NCBI GenBank assembly: GCA_039545355.1
Contig: BCJJ01000050.1
Coordinates: 1 to 64,000 of the forward strand
Source of the DNA: Trichosporon coremiiforme
Taxonomy: Eukaryota > Basidiomycota > Tremellomycetes > Trichosporonales > Trichosporonaceae
Direction of reading: 5' to 3'
Length of the DNA: 64,000 nt
Made by a program: the position numbers and the translations under genes. The notes beneath the pieces were generated by a model. It saw only the letters and a list, made by a program, of their open reading frames with translations, was not told the origin of the DNA and made no database searches. Positions 21,503 to 32,932 of the stretch are shown here, in pieces; within the stretch, counting starts at the first letter, position 1; each line of letters opens with the position of its first letter.

Positions 21503-22939
21503 ATGCCTTACGTTGACCCCAACCAGCGCTGGATTGTCCCCGCAGTTGCTGCCGCTACCGTCGTCGCTGCGACGGCTGGCTACCTCTACCTGAACCCTTC
21601 GTGCTGTTCGTCTTTCTCCAAGTCCAGCAAGTCTAGCAAGATGTCGCTCTCGAACAAGCTCTCCATCAAGGACGTCGACCTCAAGGACAAGCGTGTCCTC
21701 ATCCGTGTCGACTTCAACGTCCCCCAGGACAAGAAGACTGGCGAGATCACCAACCCCGCCCGTATCACTGCCGCCCTCCCCACCATCAAGTATGCCATTG
21801 ACAACGGCGCCAAGTGCGTCGTCCTCATGTCCCACCTCGGCCGCCCCGACGGACAGAAGAACGAGAAGTACTCGCTCGCCCCTGTCGCCAAGAAGCTCGA
21901 GGAGCTGACCGGCAAGAAGGTCGTCTTCGTTCACGACTGCGTCGGCAAGGAGGCCGAGGACGCCGTCAACAACGCCAAGGACGGCGAGATCGTTCTCCTG
22001 GAGAACCTCCGCTTCCACCCCGAGGAGGAGGGCAAGGGTGTCGACGCCAGCGGCAACAAGGTCAAGGCCGACCCCAAGAAGGTCGAGGAGTTCCGCCAGG
22101 ACCTCACCAAGCTCGGTGACGTCTACGTCAACGATGCGTGAGTGCAACCGAAACAGATCTGTGTGCTGACAGCCAGCTTCGGTACCGCCCACCGTGCTCA
22201 CTCCTCCATGGTCGGTGTCGAGCTCCCCCAGCGTGCTGCTGGCTTCCTCATGAAGAAGGAGCTCGACTACTTCTCCAAGGTCCTTGAGCACCCCGACCGC
22301 CCCTTCCTTGCCATCCTCGGTGGTGCCAAGGTCAAGGACAAGATCCAGCTCATCGACTCGATGCTTGACAAGGTCAACAAGCTCATCATCTGTGGTGGCA
22401 TGGCCTTCACCTTCAAGAAGACCCTTGAGGGCGTCAACATTGGCTCTTCCCTCTTCGACGAGGACGGAGCCAAGGTCGTCGGCGACATTGTCAAGAAGGC
22501 GAAGGAGAAGAACGTCGAGCTCATTCTCCCCGTCGACTACGTTGCTGGTGCGTCGTTCTCGAACGACGCCGAGCGCAAGACCGTCACCGACAAGGAGGGC
22601 ATCCCCGACGGATGGATGGGCCTCGACTGCGGTCCCGAGACCAACAAGATCTTCGCCAAGGCCGTCGAGGACTCCAAGACCATCCTCTGGAACGGCCCCG
22701 CCGGTGTCTTCGAGTTCCCCAACTTCGCCGAGGGCTCGCTTTCGCTCCTCAACGCCTGCATCAAGGCTTGCGACAACGGCGCCACCGTCATCGTCGGTGG
22801 TGGTGACACTGCCACCCTCGTTGCCCAGCAGGGCAAGGAGGACAAGCTCTCCCACGTCTCCACCGGTGGTGGTGCTTCCCTCGAGCTCCTCGAGGGCAAG
22901 ACCCTCCCTGGTGTTGCCGCGCTCTCTGACAAGAAGTAA
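21503..22939 (+). CDS. PGK1: phosphoglycerate kinase with an N-terminal membrane-segment extension
   Basis: Exons 21503-22137 and 22177-22939 flank a 39-nt intron and give 465 aa. The enzyme converts 1,3-bisphosphoglycerate plus ADP to 3-phosphoglycerate plus ATP in glycolysis. Conserved pieces: [36 protein letters not shown] (across the splice), [10 protein letters not shown] and VGGGDTATL. The usual start (MSLSNKLSI) is at 21641, giving 419 aa, the normal length. The same frame begins 46 codons earlier at 21503 with [10 protein letters not shown], then a hydrophobic run of about 20 residues ([20 protein letters not shown]) and a Ser/Lys linker. The ATG at 21641 has A at -3 and the upstream ATG has G at -3, so both may be used. 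Strong C-ending codon bias implies high expression. Confidence 0.95.
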
Positions 22940-23372
22940 GCGCATCCCCGAGCGCGAAAGGCGCGGCCGCTACCTGCTGGCCGCCTAGCACCACTAAAAG
23001 TAAACGTAGCTTTGACGTAAACGACTGTGAGAAGATGCATCATGTCTAGCACGAAGTGTTGTGTTGCCAGCACTGCGATCGAGTCAGTCCATCGCGCTTC
23101 CCTAAGTCGTCAGCCAACAGCAATCTCTCTGCAGCGATCGTGGCGTGTGAGCGTGGGAGTGTAGTCTGTCGTGTGGGCGCCCTGTCTGGAAATGCCCAGT
23201 GGAGGTGGAGGTGGAGGCGTGCCTGGCCAGTTGCGGAAGCAAACGCGTGCTCTCAGCGCAGGCCGCTGCAACTCGTAAACAAATGCCTCCACCATAGCCA
23301 GCCGTCACCACATCTTTGGCTCGATCGCACTCCACTCTTCTCAACTACCACATTTGCACCTAGCTCGACATC
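22940..23372. other. intergenic region downstream of PGK1
   Basis: Contains the PGK1 3' region and the promoter of the next gene on the same strand. No coding frame or RNA gene supported. Confidence 0.6.
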
Positions 23373-25112
23373 ATGTCGCTCACCGAAGCGCTCGACCGAC
23401 TAGCGCACGAGTCGGATCAGCTCGCTTACCACGCGGGCCAGAACACCGCCCAGGCTGGTCCGTTCACCTCGGCATACCTCTACCTCGAGCCTGGATCCAA
23501 TATCCTCTCTCTCATCCGCGATGCCGCGCCAAAGGAGAAGCGGCCGTTCAAGATTCTCTCCGCGCCGAATCCTCCGTTTAATCAGCAAGCGGAATTTGGT
23601 GCCGACAAGCGGCCAGGCGTGCAGCTGAAGACGGAGGCGGTCCTGACGCCACTGAAGAGCCTGAGGGCGCGACGAGGGCAGCCTGGCGAGTTGGATGCGA
23701 CATTGCGCGCTGCCGACGAGCTTCTCGCTGCCATTGCGGACAGCTACCACATGGCGAAGTACCAGGCGCACGTCCGCGCATTGGCGCAGCAGCACGCAGA
23801 GCAGCAACGGGAGCTCGCCGCGCTGCAGGCTGAGATCCAGGCGTTCTCTACCCGGCCCGCAGTCCAGCCAGAACCCGAGCCGGAGCGAGAGGAGCTGAGC
23901 GTCGACGATGCAATCAAGGCGGAGGAGGCTGCTCTTCGAGAGCTTGAGCGTAGCATCGCGCCGCTGAGACGTGCGGCTCCTGCATCTCCCGCCGGCCAGA
24001 AAAGTCCCCGTAGCCCAATGGCAACCCGCAGCCCGCACAGCCCGCGCAGTCCGACAACACCCAAGACGCCGAAGAGCAAGACGCCCGCGAGGCCGACGAC
24101 GACACCGAGCCGCGCCCTCCAGTTCCCCGGTACGACGCCAAGAAGGCCTTCCCAGACGCCGAGGGGACGCTTCGAGCCGCTGCACCTCTTCGGCACGCCG
24201 AGGGCGAAGACGCCGCAGGCCCCTCCTCCAGCGTTGAGGGAGAGTATCCGCCGCGACGAGCCCGTGGGACGGAGTATATTTGGCCCCGGTGCCGCACGAC
24301 GGAGCACTCAGCCGCCGCTCGACACGAGTGTCAGGAAGGAGGCACCGCTGGACGCCAGCACGAAGGGACTGGGAGCGAGCATCTCTGAGCGACCGCTGAC
24401 AGCGAGCACGGGACTGGGAGGATCGACCGCCAAGCAGCCAGAGAGCCTTGTGTCTTCGACATTGCAGCCGCCATCGCTCGGCGCCTCGGTCAGAGCTCCG
24501 GCCACACCAGCGCACGTCCCACCGACACCTGCGCCTGCTGTTCCTCCGACCCCAGCCCCGCCCACGCCTGCCCCGCCGACACCGACCCCGGCGGCATCAA
24601 CAGCAACGGAACCGACATCGGAGATCGACGCGGCAGACCCAGCCGTTGTCGCCGGAGTGGTAAGCTAGAGACCCCGTGCAGAGCTGATATCAGACAACGG
24701 TGCACGACAAGCTGGCAGATGTGATGCGCATGCTGACTCCTGCTGGGCGGGACGTGGCCGCGACATTGTGAGTGTTCCTTATCTCTACCTCCACCTGCTT
24801 CCTATAGGCTTTTCAGCTAACGCCAGATCTCACTTGCACGCCGTCATGAACGCCGAAGTCCCGAGCCCGCCAACAGCAGGCGCCGTGACTCAGGAAGCCG
24901 TGCTCATGGCCAGTGCGGCGCTGTCGCTTCTCCGCGGCGCGCCGTCGGGAGGCGTGTCGATGCCCGTTCTGAAGGCGGAACTGGCGACAACAGCGCGCGT
25001 CAGGGGATGGAGCGAGGACGCAGCCCAGAGGACGATCTACGCCGGCGTAGGACGAAAGGCGTGGAAGATCGACCGCCGCGCAGGAGCAGGAGGCAAGGTG
25101 CACCTTACCTAG
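23373..25112 (+). CDS. unknown protein: coiled coil, TP/SP-rich middle, possible winged-helix end
   Basis: Exons 23373-24659, 24694-24767 and 24827-25112 (introns 34 and 59 nt) give 548 aa. I do not recognise the family. Residues 1-100 are well structured (LTEALDRLAHESDQLAYHAG, YLYLEPGSNILSLIRDA), followed by an Ala/Gln/Glu helix that looks like a coiled coil (about 110-205). The middle is basic and disordered with about fifteen SP or TP pairs (SPRSPMATRSPHSPRSP, TTPKTPKSKTP), ideal for CDK phosphorylation. A Pro/Thr linker leads to a compact C-terminus (VMRMLTPAGRDVAATL, then GVSMPVLKAELATTARVRGW and RKAWKIDRRAG) reminiscent of a winged helix. The layout would suit a cell-cycle or kinetochore protein, but this is conjecture. 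Confidence 0.7.
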
Positions 25113-25156
25113 ATGCATGTATGTGCCCAACCACTCATTGGGTGCAGAGGGCAGGC

Positions 25157-25545
25157 ATGGGAGACCTTGAGACTGGCAGAGCCGGCCTCCAGATCGATCG
25201 GTCACGTACACTGACAACGCTGATCTGGGAGCTCGTGAGATCGTGGGAGATTTTGAAACTAGCACACGCTTCCACCAACCTCGATTACTTTGGCGATTCC
25301 AGCATCGCCGCTAACCATCTGAGCAAGGGAGCTAAGGGAGCCGTGGGAGACCTTGAAACTAGCGAGACCGACCTCCAACTCGATCGGACACGTCCCCCTC
25401 CAAACCAGCTCGAGGTGCTCGTGGGAGACCTTGAGACTAGCTAGGGCTCCCTCCAACTTCGATGAGTTTGACGAGTTTGACGATTCTGGCATCGCCGCCA
25501 TCGACCCATGGAATACTGAGATGGCCGTGGGAGACCTTTAAACAA
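25157..25545. repeat. higher-order repeat, two copies of a 185-bp dimer
   Basis: The core gtgggagaccttgaaactag recurs, with small changes, at about 25157, 25243, 25343, 25421 and 25527. Two unit types alternate. Type A follows cores 1 and 3 with ctcca-[ag][ac]-tcgatcgg-[at]-cacgt. Type B follows cores 2 and 4 with ccaac, tcgat, a short ttt-rich part, cgattc and gcatcgccgc. The A+B dimer is about 185 bp (25157 to 25343 to 25527). Frames across it are broken, so it is probably non-coding. It lies between the convergent ends of the unknown gene and SLD5. Confidence 0.75.
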
Positions 25546-25660
25546 GGCAAGGCGATGGCCGGTACAGAAGTACCGTTATCGGACACGTTGCTGTTTTCCA
25601 GTGGTCAGAGCAACCCGTCATCCAGTGTCCTAATGCAAAGTATGATACATGTCTACTCTT

Positions 25661-26746
25661 CTAGAGCACCTCGGCCCATCCCAGCCCAACCCACCGCTCG
25701 ACCTCTCCCCACTGCACAATATGACTGGTGCCCTTGGCGAGCACCGCGCTACCGCCATTCTCGAGCGCAATCTCGCCACAGTCCTTGTTGCAGTACACGA
25801 GCACGAGCGCCTTGGCATCCGGCCGGGGCACCATAGACGTGCCGTCGTTGCCCGTGTCCTCGGTGCCCTGCAGCCACTGCGGGAGCGAGTCGAGGACGGA
25901 CGACTTGAAGTGCTGGTCGATCAAAGACGAGTAGCGTTCCGCGTGCTGCCGCTCGGCGCCTGAAGGGAGGTTCGAGGACGTCGTTAGAAGGTGCTTGGCA
26001 TACTTCTCCACCTGGTCGTTAGCGAGGCGGGCAATGCTGCGCTCGTACTCACCTTGTGCAACCGCACCCGCACGTATGACCTAACGACATACTTTGCCCG
26101 CTCCATCTCTGTCTGCACGAGGACGAGCCGGAAGTGTTCCTCCTCGGATGTCGCGGGGTCTGCCCTCAGTAAAGTCAGCATTTTGCCCTGGACCGTTAGC
26201 TTCATTGCTAGGCTGCACTCCTGCTATCGCCGAAGAGGCTGGGATCATCTTCGCGCCTTGGGCGCTCCGCTCTCTACTCACCTGCTGCTCCACTTTGTCC
26301 AGCACGCTGTCGACGAGCTCGCCCTCCCACTGCAGCACATCGGCCACGCCGCGCTCCTTGACCCAAGCGCGCTCGAGGAGACGCAAGTCGTCCTCAACCT
26401 CGGGCTGGGCGAGTTGCTGTTGCGAGAACACTGTGGTCGTGAGCGAATGAACGTGAGAGACCTATGCCTTCCATCCTCTCCGCTCTGACGAGAGGAAGCG
26501 CGGAGCTGTTCAAAGCTAGGTCACAGCTGAGTAAAACGCACCTTCAGGCCCCGTGTAGACGTCCCCCGCTTCAGTCCCCGCATAGGTTGAGTACGCGTCA
26601 AACTCGCTCGTCGGCGGTCCGTACCCTGGTGCCGGCGTGCCTCCATTACTCCGCGCGGCTCCAGTGAGACGGTCGAGAAAGCTTGGCCCTGATGTCCCGG
26701 AACGGGATCTTGAGGGGCCCGAGGGTGAGGAGGTGTTCCAGTCCAT
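25661..26746 (-). CDS. SLD5: GINS complex subunit Sld5
   Basis: Four exons: 26746-26542, 26430-26282, 26187-26053 and 26011-25661 (introns 111, 94 and 41 nt), 279 aa. GINS is part of the CMG helicase needed to start and run DNA replication forks. Family features: DDLRLLERAWVKER and LQWEGELVD near the N-terminal helices, then EEHFRLVLVQTEMERAKYVV and RSYVRVRLHKVEKYAKHLL, the typical A-domain helix, and a C-terminal beta domain ending GLGWAEVL. The frame is open to an ATG at 26920, which would add 58 Ser/Thr-rich residues. I chose 26746 because it has a better context (agcagcATGG) and fits the family's shorter N-terminus. Confidence 0.88.
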
Positions 26747-27243
26747 GCTGCTTCTGATGATTTTCTGCCGAAAGGAGAGCGATTCGGTGGTAGAGGAATC
26801 GAGCGTTGACACGAAAGTGGTGAGTTGACGTTGGTTGAGAACGGAGAGACGAGGAGAGTCAAGAGGTGTCGAGTTGGTGGAGGTGCAGGCTGAATTGTTG
26901 TTGCTCACGCGTCGCGTCATGTCGAGGCACGCCGCATTACTATACTGATTACCCCAAGCTGCCTAATCGCCCAATAACGCGTGCAATTAGACTCCCTCAA
27001 CATGCCAGGCACGGTGGCATCTCGTCCTCCCACTCCCACTGATCCCTCTCTTCCTCCCTCTGCATGCTAGGTGTGATGAGCTACTCGATACATTGTTTCA
27101 AATTAACCTATGAAGATGATTCTACCCGCATATACGTGCGGACTGGGCTACTTTTACGATTTATAAGAGCACATACTACTACAAGTTTGTTGACTTTCAA
27201 GATGACTGTAAAATCAAGAAGAAGCAGGGGTGTTGAGGCAAGC
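26747..27243. other. intergenic region upstream of SLD5
   Basis: Contains the SLD5 promoter and leader and the 3' flank of the histidine kinase gene, which is on the same strand. AT-rich DNA at about 27090-27215 probably holds the kinase gene's 3' end and polyadenylation signals. No gene supported. Confidence 0.55.
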
Positions 27244-30200
27244 TCAACCCACACTGCCCGACTCCATCGACCTCCTCTCCTCCTCGCTCTCGTTCTCCTC
27301 CCTGACAATCCTGGCATTCTTCTCAATCTTCCGCAGCAGGTCGTCGAGTCGATACGGCTTGACAACGACGTCGTCAAAGTCTGCCATCTGGCCGTCGATC
27401 TGCGCCTGCCTTGCATTACCCGTCAACGCGACGATGGGCACGCGTCCGATCTTCCCGCTCGCCTGGTCTTGACGCACATGCGAGGCGGCAGTGTACCCGT
27501 CCATGACGGGCATCTCGAGGTCCATCAGGATACAGTCGTAGGGTTCTGCGCGGGCCATGGGTGGTGACTCTGGCGGGGAGGAGGGCAGACCGCCAAGCGG
27601 GGATTGCACCGTGTGTTGCCGACGAGGCACGGGGTCGGGGCCCCCGAAGACGTATCCTCCCGGCGGGAGATCGGTGGCTGGCAGAGGCGAGGAGAGCGGG
27701 ATATTGTTCGCGCTGAACTGGGGCGAGAAGGTCGCAAAGTCGATTCCGGGCTTGGCCATCGCTTGCCGGATCATGTTGAGCGCGGCCAGACCGTTAGGCG
27801 CGTTGTCGACGTCCATGCCGACGTGCTTCAGTTGACGTGAAAGCACGCGGAGATTGATGTGGTTGTCCTCGACGATGAGGACGCGCAGCTGAGAGTGGAT
27901 CGTCTCCCGCTTCGCTGGCGCAGGGTCCTCGACCTTGATGCACGGACGAGTCTTGATGAAGAAGCGGAACTCGGAGCCTTGACCGGGCTCGGAGACGACC
28001 TCGATGCGACCATTCAGGCGCTCGGTGATCTTGCGACAGACGAAGAGACCGAGACCACTGCCGCCGTACACCGTGTGCGTCTTTGCCGACGCCTGCGAGA
28101 ACCGCTGGAACAGCAGTTCGAGCTCGGCCGCAGTAAGACCGGGACCGGTGTCCTTGACGCTGATGAAGAGGTAGACGGGCGTATCCGCGCCGACCTTTAC
28201 AGTTCCCTTGTCCCAGGACGGTTTTGGCTTCGCGCAAGTGCCGAGAGGCGGCGGGTCTAAGCCGACATCGACCGAAAGGTCGACGCGGCGGTTGCGGCTC
28301 TTCGATGTGAAGCGGACTGCGTTCGACATGAGGTTGGTCATGACCTGGCCGAGACGAACGGGGTCCGTCATGACTGCCGTGATGCCGAGCTCCTCGAAAG
28401 CAGGCGACATGTTAAGGTTCAGCTCCATGCGTTTGATGCGTGCCTCGTTCTGGAAAATGGAGAGGACCGCCTTGGCTTCCTTGCGCACGATGGTCTCCGT
28501 GTCGAACATCTGCAAAGCATCGAGTTGGATCTTGCCGAGCGAGAGCACGTCGTTCGAGATACGCTCTTGCGTAAGGCCGCATTGGTAGATCGAGTCGAGG
28601 GCGTCGAGATCCTCGTTCATGGTCACTAGCAGCTGAGGCGTTGGCATCAGGGGACGGCCCTCATCGAGCGCGCTCTTGACCTCCTCCTGCAGTACCTGGA
28701 GGTTCGTCTTGACGAGCGACGAACACTGCATCAGACTTGAGATGGGGTTGCGAATCTCGTGCGACGTGATGTCGATGAGGAGTTCTTGCTGGTGCTTGGC
28801 TTCTTCGGCCTCGACACGCCGCTGCTCCGCCTCCACGACGCGCTGCCGCTGCAGTTCCTCGTTCAGCTTGCGCTCCGTGATGTCGATGACGCAACCGATG
28901 AAGCCGGGCGGCGCATTCGGCGCAATGTTCTCCAGCCGCACGACCTTCGTCGATACCCAGCGGCCGTTATTCCACTGCCACTCGGCCGTCGCCATATCAT
29001 GGCCCGAGGACACGAAGCCCTCCCAGATCTGCATCACCATGCGCTGGTGCTCGGGGATGATGTAATCGCCCCAGTTTGTCACGTCACGGTTCGTGGGGTA
29101 ACCCGAGATGTCGCACCAAGACTGGTTTACGTAGGACACGAAACCTTCGGGCGTGCAGCGGAAGATACCGACGGGCGAGTGGTCGGTGAGAAGACGGAGC
29201 TCCTGCAGACGCTCGTCGAAAAGCGACTCCAGCTCGCGGCGCTTCTTGCCGAGCTGCATTCTGGTCGTTAGTTCAAATGCCTCATTCGAGAGGTCCAAAC
29301 AAACTCACTGTAAGCTCGCTCGGGCGATGAGCTCTTGTGGATTGAACGGCTTGGCGAGGTAGTCGTCCGCACCCTCCTGGTTGCTGTGCCGGTCATCGTT
29401 AGCAGTGAGGACCATGATCGGAGTCGTCTTCCGCATAACCTGACCAGTGCGCATGGCACGGACAAAGTCATGACCCGAGACGTGTGGCAAGATGGCATCG
29501 ACCACAATAAGGTCAGGCGCGATACCATCGACACGTTCCAGGGCCTCCTTGCCATCGATGGCTTCGGCGACCTTGCAGTATGGCGCAAACACGGAGCGGA
29601 GGAAGGCGCGACTCTCGGAGTTCGAGTCGACGACGAGAACCACGTCGTCCTTCTTGAACAGCATGACGCCGGGGTTGAGCGACCGGAGACGCGGGATGGC
29701 GGCGGCCTCGTCGTCGAACAGCTCGTCTGCAAAGAGACTCGCCTCCCACTGCCTGTGCCATTGGCGGACCTGCTCAACGACGCCGCGGCGGAAGTTGTCC
29801 ATCGGCGAGATGGAGTAGGCGACATCGACGGCACCGGCAGGCAAGTGCGCGTTACCGAGCGGAATGCGCACAGTGAACGTGCTCCCGTGCTCGCCACCGC
29901 TCTCCGCCGCCGTCGTGCTCGTGACGTCGAGTTGGCCGCGGTGAATTTCGATGAACTTGTTTATGAACATGAGCGTGATGCCCGTGCCGGGGGCGTACTT
30001 GCCGCCGCCGGCGTTGCTGAAGAAATTCTCGTTCATCTCCTCCAGGTTGGCGGCGGGAATGCCGCCGCCCGTGTCCTTGACCGCAAAAACGGCCTCCATG
30101 CCCTCGTACCGGAGCGAAATGTGAACCGAGCCTTCGCGCGTATGCTTGATGGCGTTCGCGATGATCGAGAAGAGAATCTTCTCCCACTTCTCCCTGATTA

Positions 30201-32932
30201 CGAACGTCTCGCGCGGCGTCTCGTCAATGTCGATTGTGAGGCGGAGGTCGCCCTTCTCCGCCGACGAGCGGAAGAGGTTGGCGACCTCGCGCGTCACCGC
30301 GCCAAGGTTTACAGCGCGGAAAGCACCCTTTAGCTGCGACGCTTCCAGGTTGCTCAGGTCCAACAGCATCGTGACCAAGCGGGTGACATTGCGTACATTT
30401 CTCCGCGCAAGCTTGATCAGCTGCATTCGTGGGCCGTCGAGTTCGACATCCGAGGCGAGGTCGTCCAGGGGTCCATTCACGAGACTCAGCGGCGTGAGCA
30501 ACTCGTGCGACACGTTGTTGAACAAGAGATTCTTGGCGCGGTCGAGCGCGGCGAGCTCCTCGAGACGGCGCACGTCGTTCTGGTACGATGACACGTTGTG
30601 GCACGCGAGGGCGAGTTGCAGGCGGAGAGAGCTCTGTAGGTCAGCTTTAAACCACTTCCACAGCTTCAGGGGGTCTACTCACGATGAACGCCTCGTAGTC
30701 CTTGTCCCAGGCCAAGCGAGAGGAAATACCCAGCACGAGGATGGAAGGTGGGAGACGAGCGGAGTTGCGGGACAACGGGATGAGAATAGCGCTCTGCGGG
30801 AGCTCGTTCCAGACACGAATGCTGTAGCCCTTGATGTACTGCGAGCAGTCCTCCAGGAGCAACGGGCGCTGGGTACGCAGCACCTCCTGCAGCGGCCAGG
30901 AAAGAGGTTGGGACGTCTCCGAGTTCATAGTCAATGACGCCATGGACGCGGATAGTGCGCTGTCCTTCGTCTGCGTTGTCGAAGTCGGGGCAGCCGACGG
31001 CTGGCGCGAGTACGACGCGGGCGCTGCCGACGAAGGGAGATTCGAGAACGCCTCGGTGATCATTGCCTCGCTCGGGTCGGTCATCGTCGAAGGAAGATCG
31101 AGGGAGAATGACTGCGCCGTAGGATGGCCCTTCGGCACACCCACGCCACCAGCGTACCGCATGCGCACGATCAGATTCGGCGTCGTCGTCTCCGAGCTCT
31201 GGTCGTCGACGAGCGTGCCGACGTAGCGCCGTTGTGGCTTCGGCGGCTCGGACAGCTGCTCGACGTTGAACACGAGCGCGAACGGCGCATCCTTCGGGTG
31301 CGCGCGTAACGTGTCGAGTAAATTCGCGGTGAAGTCGTCTCTCGTCCGGGTGGGACCGATACGCTCCGCGATCTCGCGAAGAAGCGCGCTCCGACGCTCC
31401 ACGATGACCTTCTTGGTCGTGTCCATCGTGCCGTGGAAGACGCCACCGAAGCTGCCGTTCTCTGCCTTGAGCGGCACGAATACCTGGCATCGATATGTCT
31501 CGCGGAGGTTACCCTGCGCGTCGCGGAACTTGTTGACGAGATCTGATGTCAGCAATGAGGAGTCTTCAGGCACCCACCGTCGTCCTTGGCGATCGGCGTG
31601 CCGCCGCCGACAATGTCCGCGAGAGGTCCCAGGGACGACCAGAGTTCTGTTGCGTCAGTCAAGTTCTCACGGTAAACAAGTAAACACACCTGGCCAGAGT
31701 TGTGTGCCGGACCGTCCAAACGCATACGGGTGGCTCGGGATGAACTGCGGTTAGCTTCAGGACATCAGTACAACTTACATCGGCGTAGCGCTGGTTGTAA
31801 ATGACGCAGCGCTCCCTTCCCCACCAGATACTAGCTGCGTGTGGGAAGAACATGACAAAGTTGACCATGACCTGCAAGCTTGCTGGCCAGTCTTCTTTCG
31901 GTCCGAACGAGGTCTTGCTCCAGTCCGTCATCTCGAGGAGCGCCTCGACGCTTAGCGGGATGCCATTCGCCGTAGCGTCCAGTGAGGGTCTTGTCATTTG
32001 CGTGACAGATCCGTCTCGTGAAAAGTGCAGTGCTCGCGGTGGCGCGAGCGCCGGCGTGCTCAGCGGCCGGTCGGACACGAGCGGTACCCCGCGGTCTCGT
32101 CTCCGGTTGTCCATAGCCGTGCGCTTCATGTCGGGGATCGACGAGGGGCGAGTCTGCTTCTCCGTCCTCGGGTTCGGCGGGAGGCGGTCACGCGGCACAG
32201 TCGTGATCACAGCAAAGTTGTAGCTGTCGACAATCTGCCGATGTCCGCGGTGCACGATGTAGATCGGAGTCAACGTCTTGGTCAGCTCGAACTGTTGCGC
32301 TCCCGAGGGAAACGCAAAATCGAGCAGGATACTCGAGCTCTCAAGCCCGCCATGGCCACGGCCACTCAATGTGAGGGCGGCGTCGCCGTTCTCGACTGAG
32401 CCTTCTCTCCGCCTGCCCCTGCCGGCCACACTTGAGCTCTCGGCGCCGTCTTTTGCGAATGATGGATCGCGGGCGAATCTCCGTGGAGCTGTAAGCCAGT
32501 TGCGTAGGCGCCGCCCACCCTCCACCGAGAGGAACTGCAACGGCTGCCCATCGCTTGACAGCTCCTTCCAACTCCGATTCGTCCACACGGGGATAGCATG
32601 TTTCGCAAGCGGCGCACACGCTATCGGCAGGTGTGTCGGCGGCACACCATTCAGGTCGGGCGCTCCACTGCAGATGATCGCAAGAGCCGGGTACGGGTAA
32701 GACTAGACGTCAGTACGCTTGCAACACGCACAGGGCGCACCTGGAGGAACTCTCTCGGGATCGACGACATGTCGACATGCGACTCGGAGACGAGTCTGGA
32801 GCTCAGAATAGAGAGCTCATCTTCCTCGTCATCCTCCTCATGTCGTCGCCGGGCACGGTGCTGGTGCGGGGTCGGTTGCGGTCGTGGCCGGTGGTTGTTG
32901 GTGCTCGATTCGCCCGCAGACTCGAAGGGCAT
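27244..32932 (-). CDS. TCO2: dual hybrid histidine kinase (Tco2-like), HK-REC-PAS-HK-REC
   Basis: Seven exons (32932-32741, 32702-31779, 31744-31690, 31646-31578, 31542-30683, 30633-29309, 29260-27244), 1813 aa; all introns are 34-49 nt. This phosphorelay sensor should feed a HOG-type pathway. Order: acidic start; PAS-like sensor (IWWGRERCVIYNQRYADFI, TQLWPELWSSLGPL) at about 330-480, then a GAF-like stretch; first kinase with NNVSHELLTPL (His743), NAIKHT (Asn861) and DTGGGIP; first receiver with acceptor Asp1079 (IVVDAILP) and Lys1128; PAS (SPVGIFRCTPEGFVSYVN) at about 1168-1270; second kinase with DITSHEIRNPISS (His1309), Asn1454, DTGPG and GGSGLGL; second receiver with IVEDNHIN, Asp1721 (LMDLEMPVMDG) and Lys1775. 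The first kinase has a weak G2 box (GTGITLMF). Receiver 2 carries a loop insert of about 80 residues. Confidence 0.93.

Noticed and set aside
21491..22945. 484-codon open frame antisense to PGK1
   Set aside because: It mirrors the strong codon bias of PGK1, is Leu/Val/Gly/Asp-rich without motifs, and crosses the PGK1 intron.
25007..25444. Coding repeat protein across the 185-bp repeat (VGDLETS units)
   Set aside because: Frames break between units and the spacing of 186 and 184 bp does not keep frame.
25157..25545. CRISPR array
   Set aside because: This is a fungal nuclear sequence; cores are imperfect and spacers themselves repeat.
26747..26920. Upstream ATG of SLD5 adding 58 residues
   Set aside because: Ser/Thr-rich and unlike the family N-terminus; the ATG at 26746 has better context.
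29335..30333. 332-codon + strand frame opposite the first kinase domain
   Set aside because: The minus strand carries unmistakable kinase and receiver motifs; the + frame has none.
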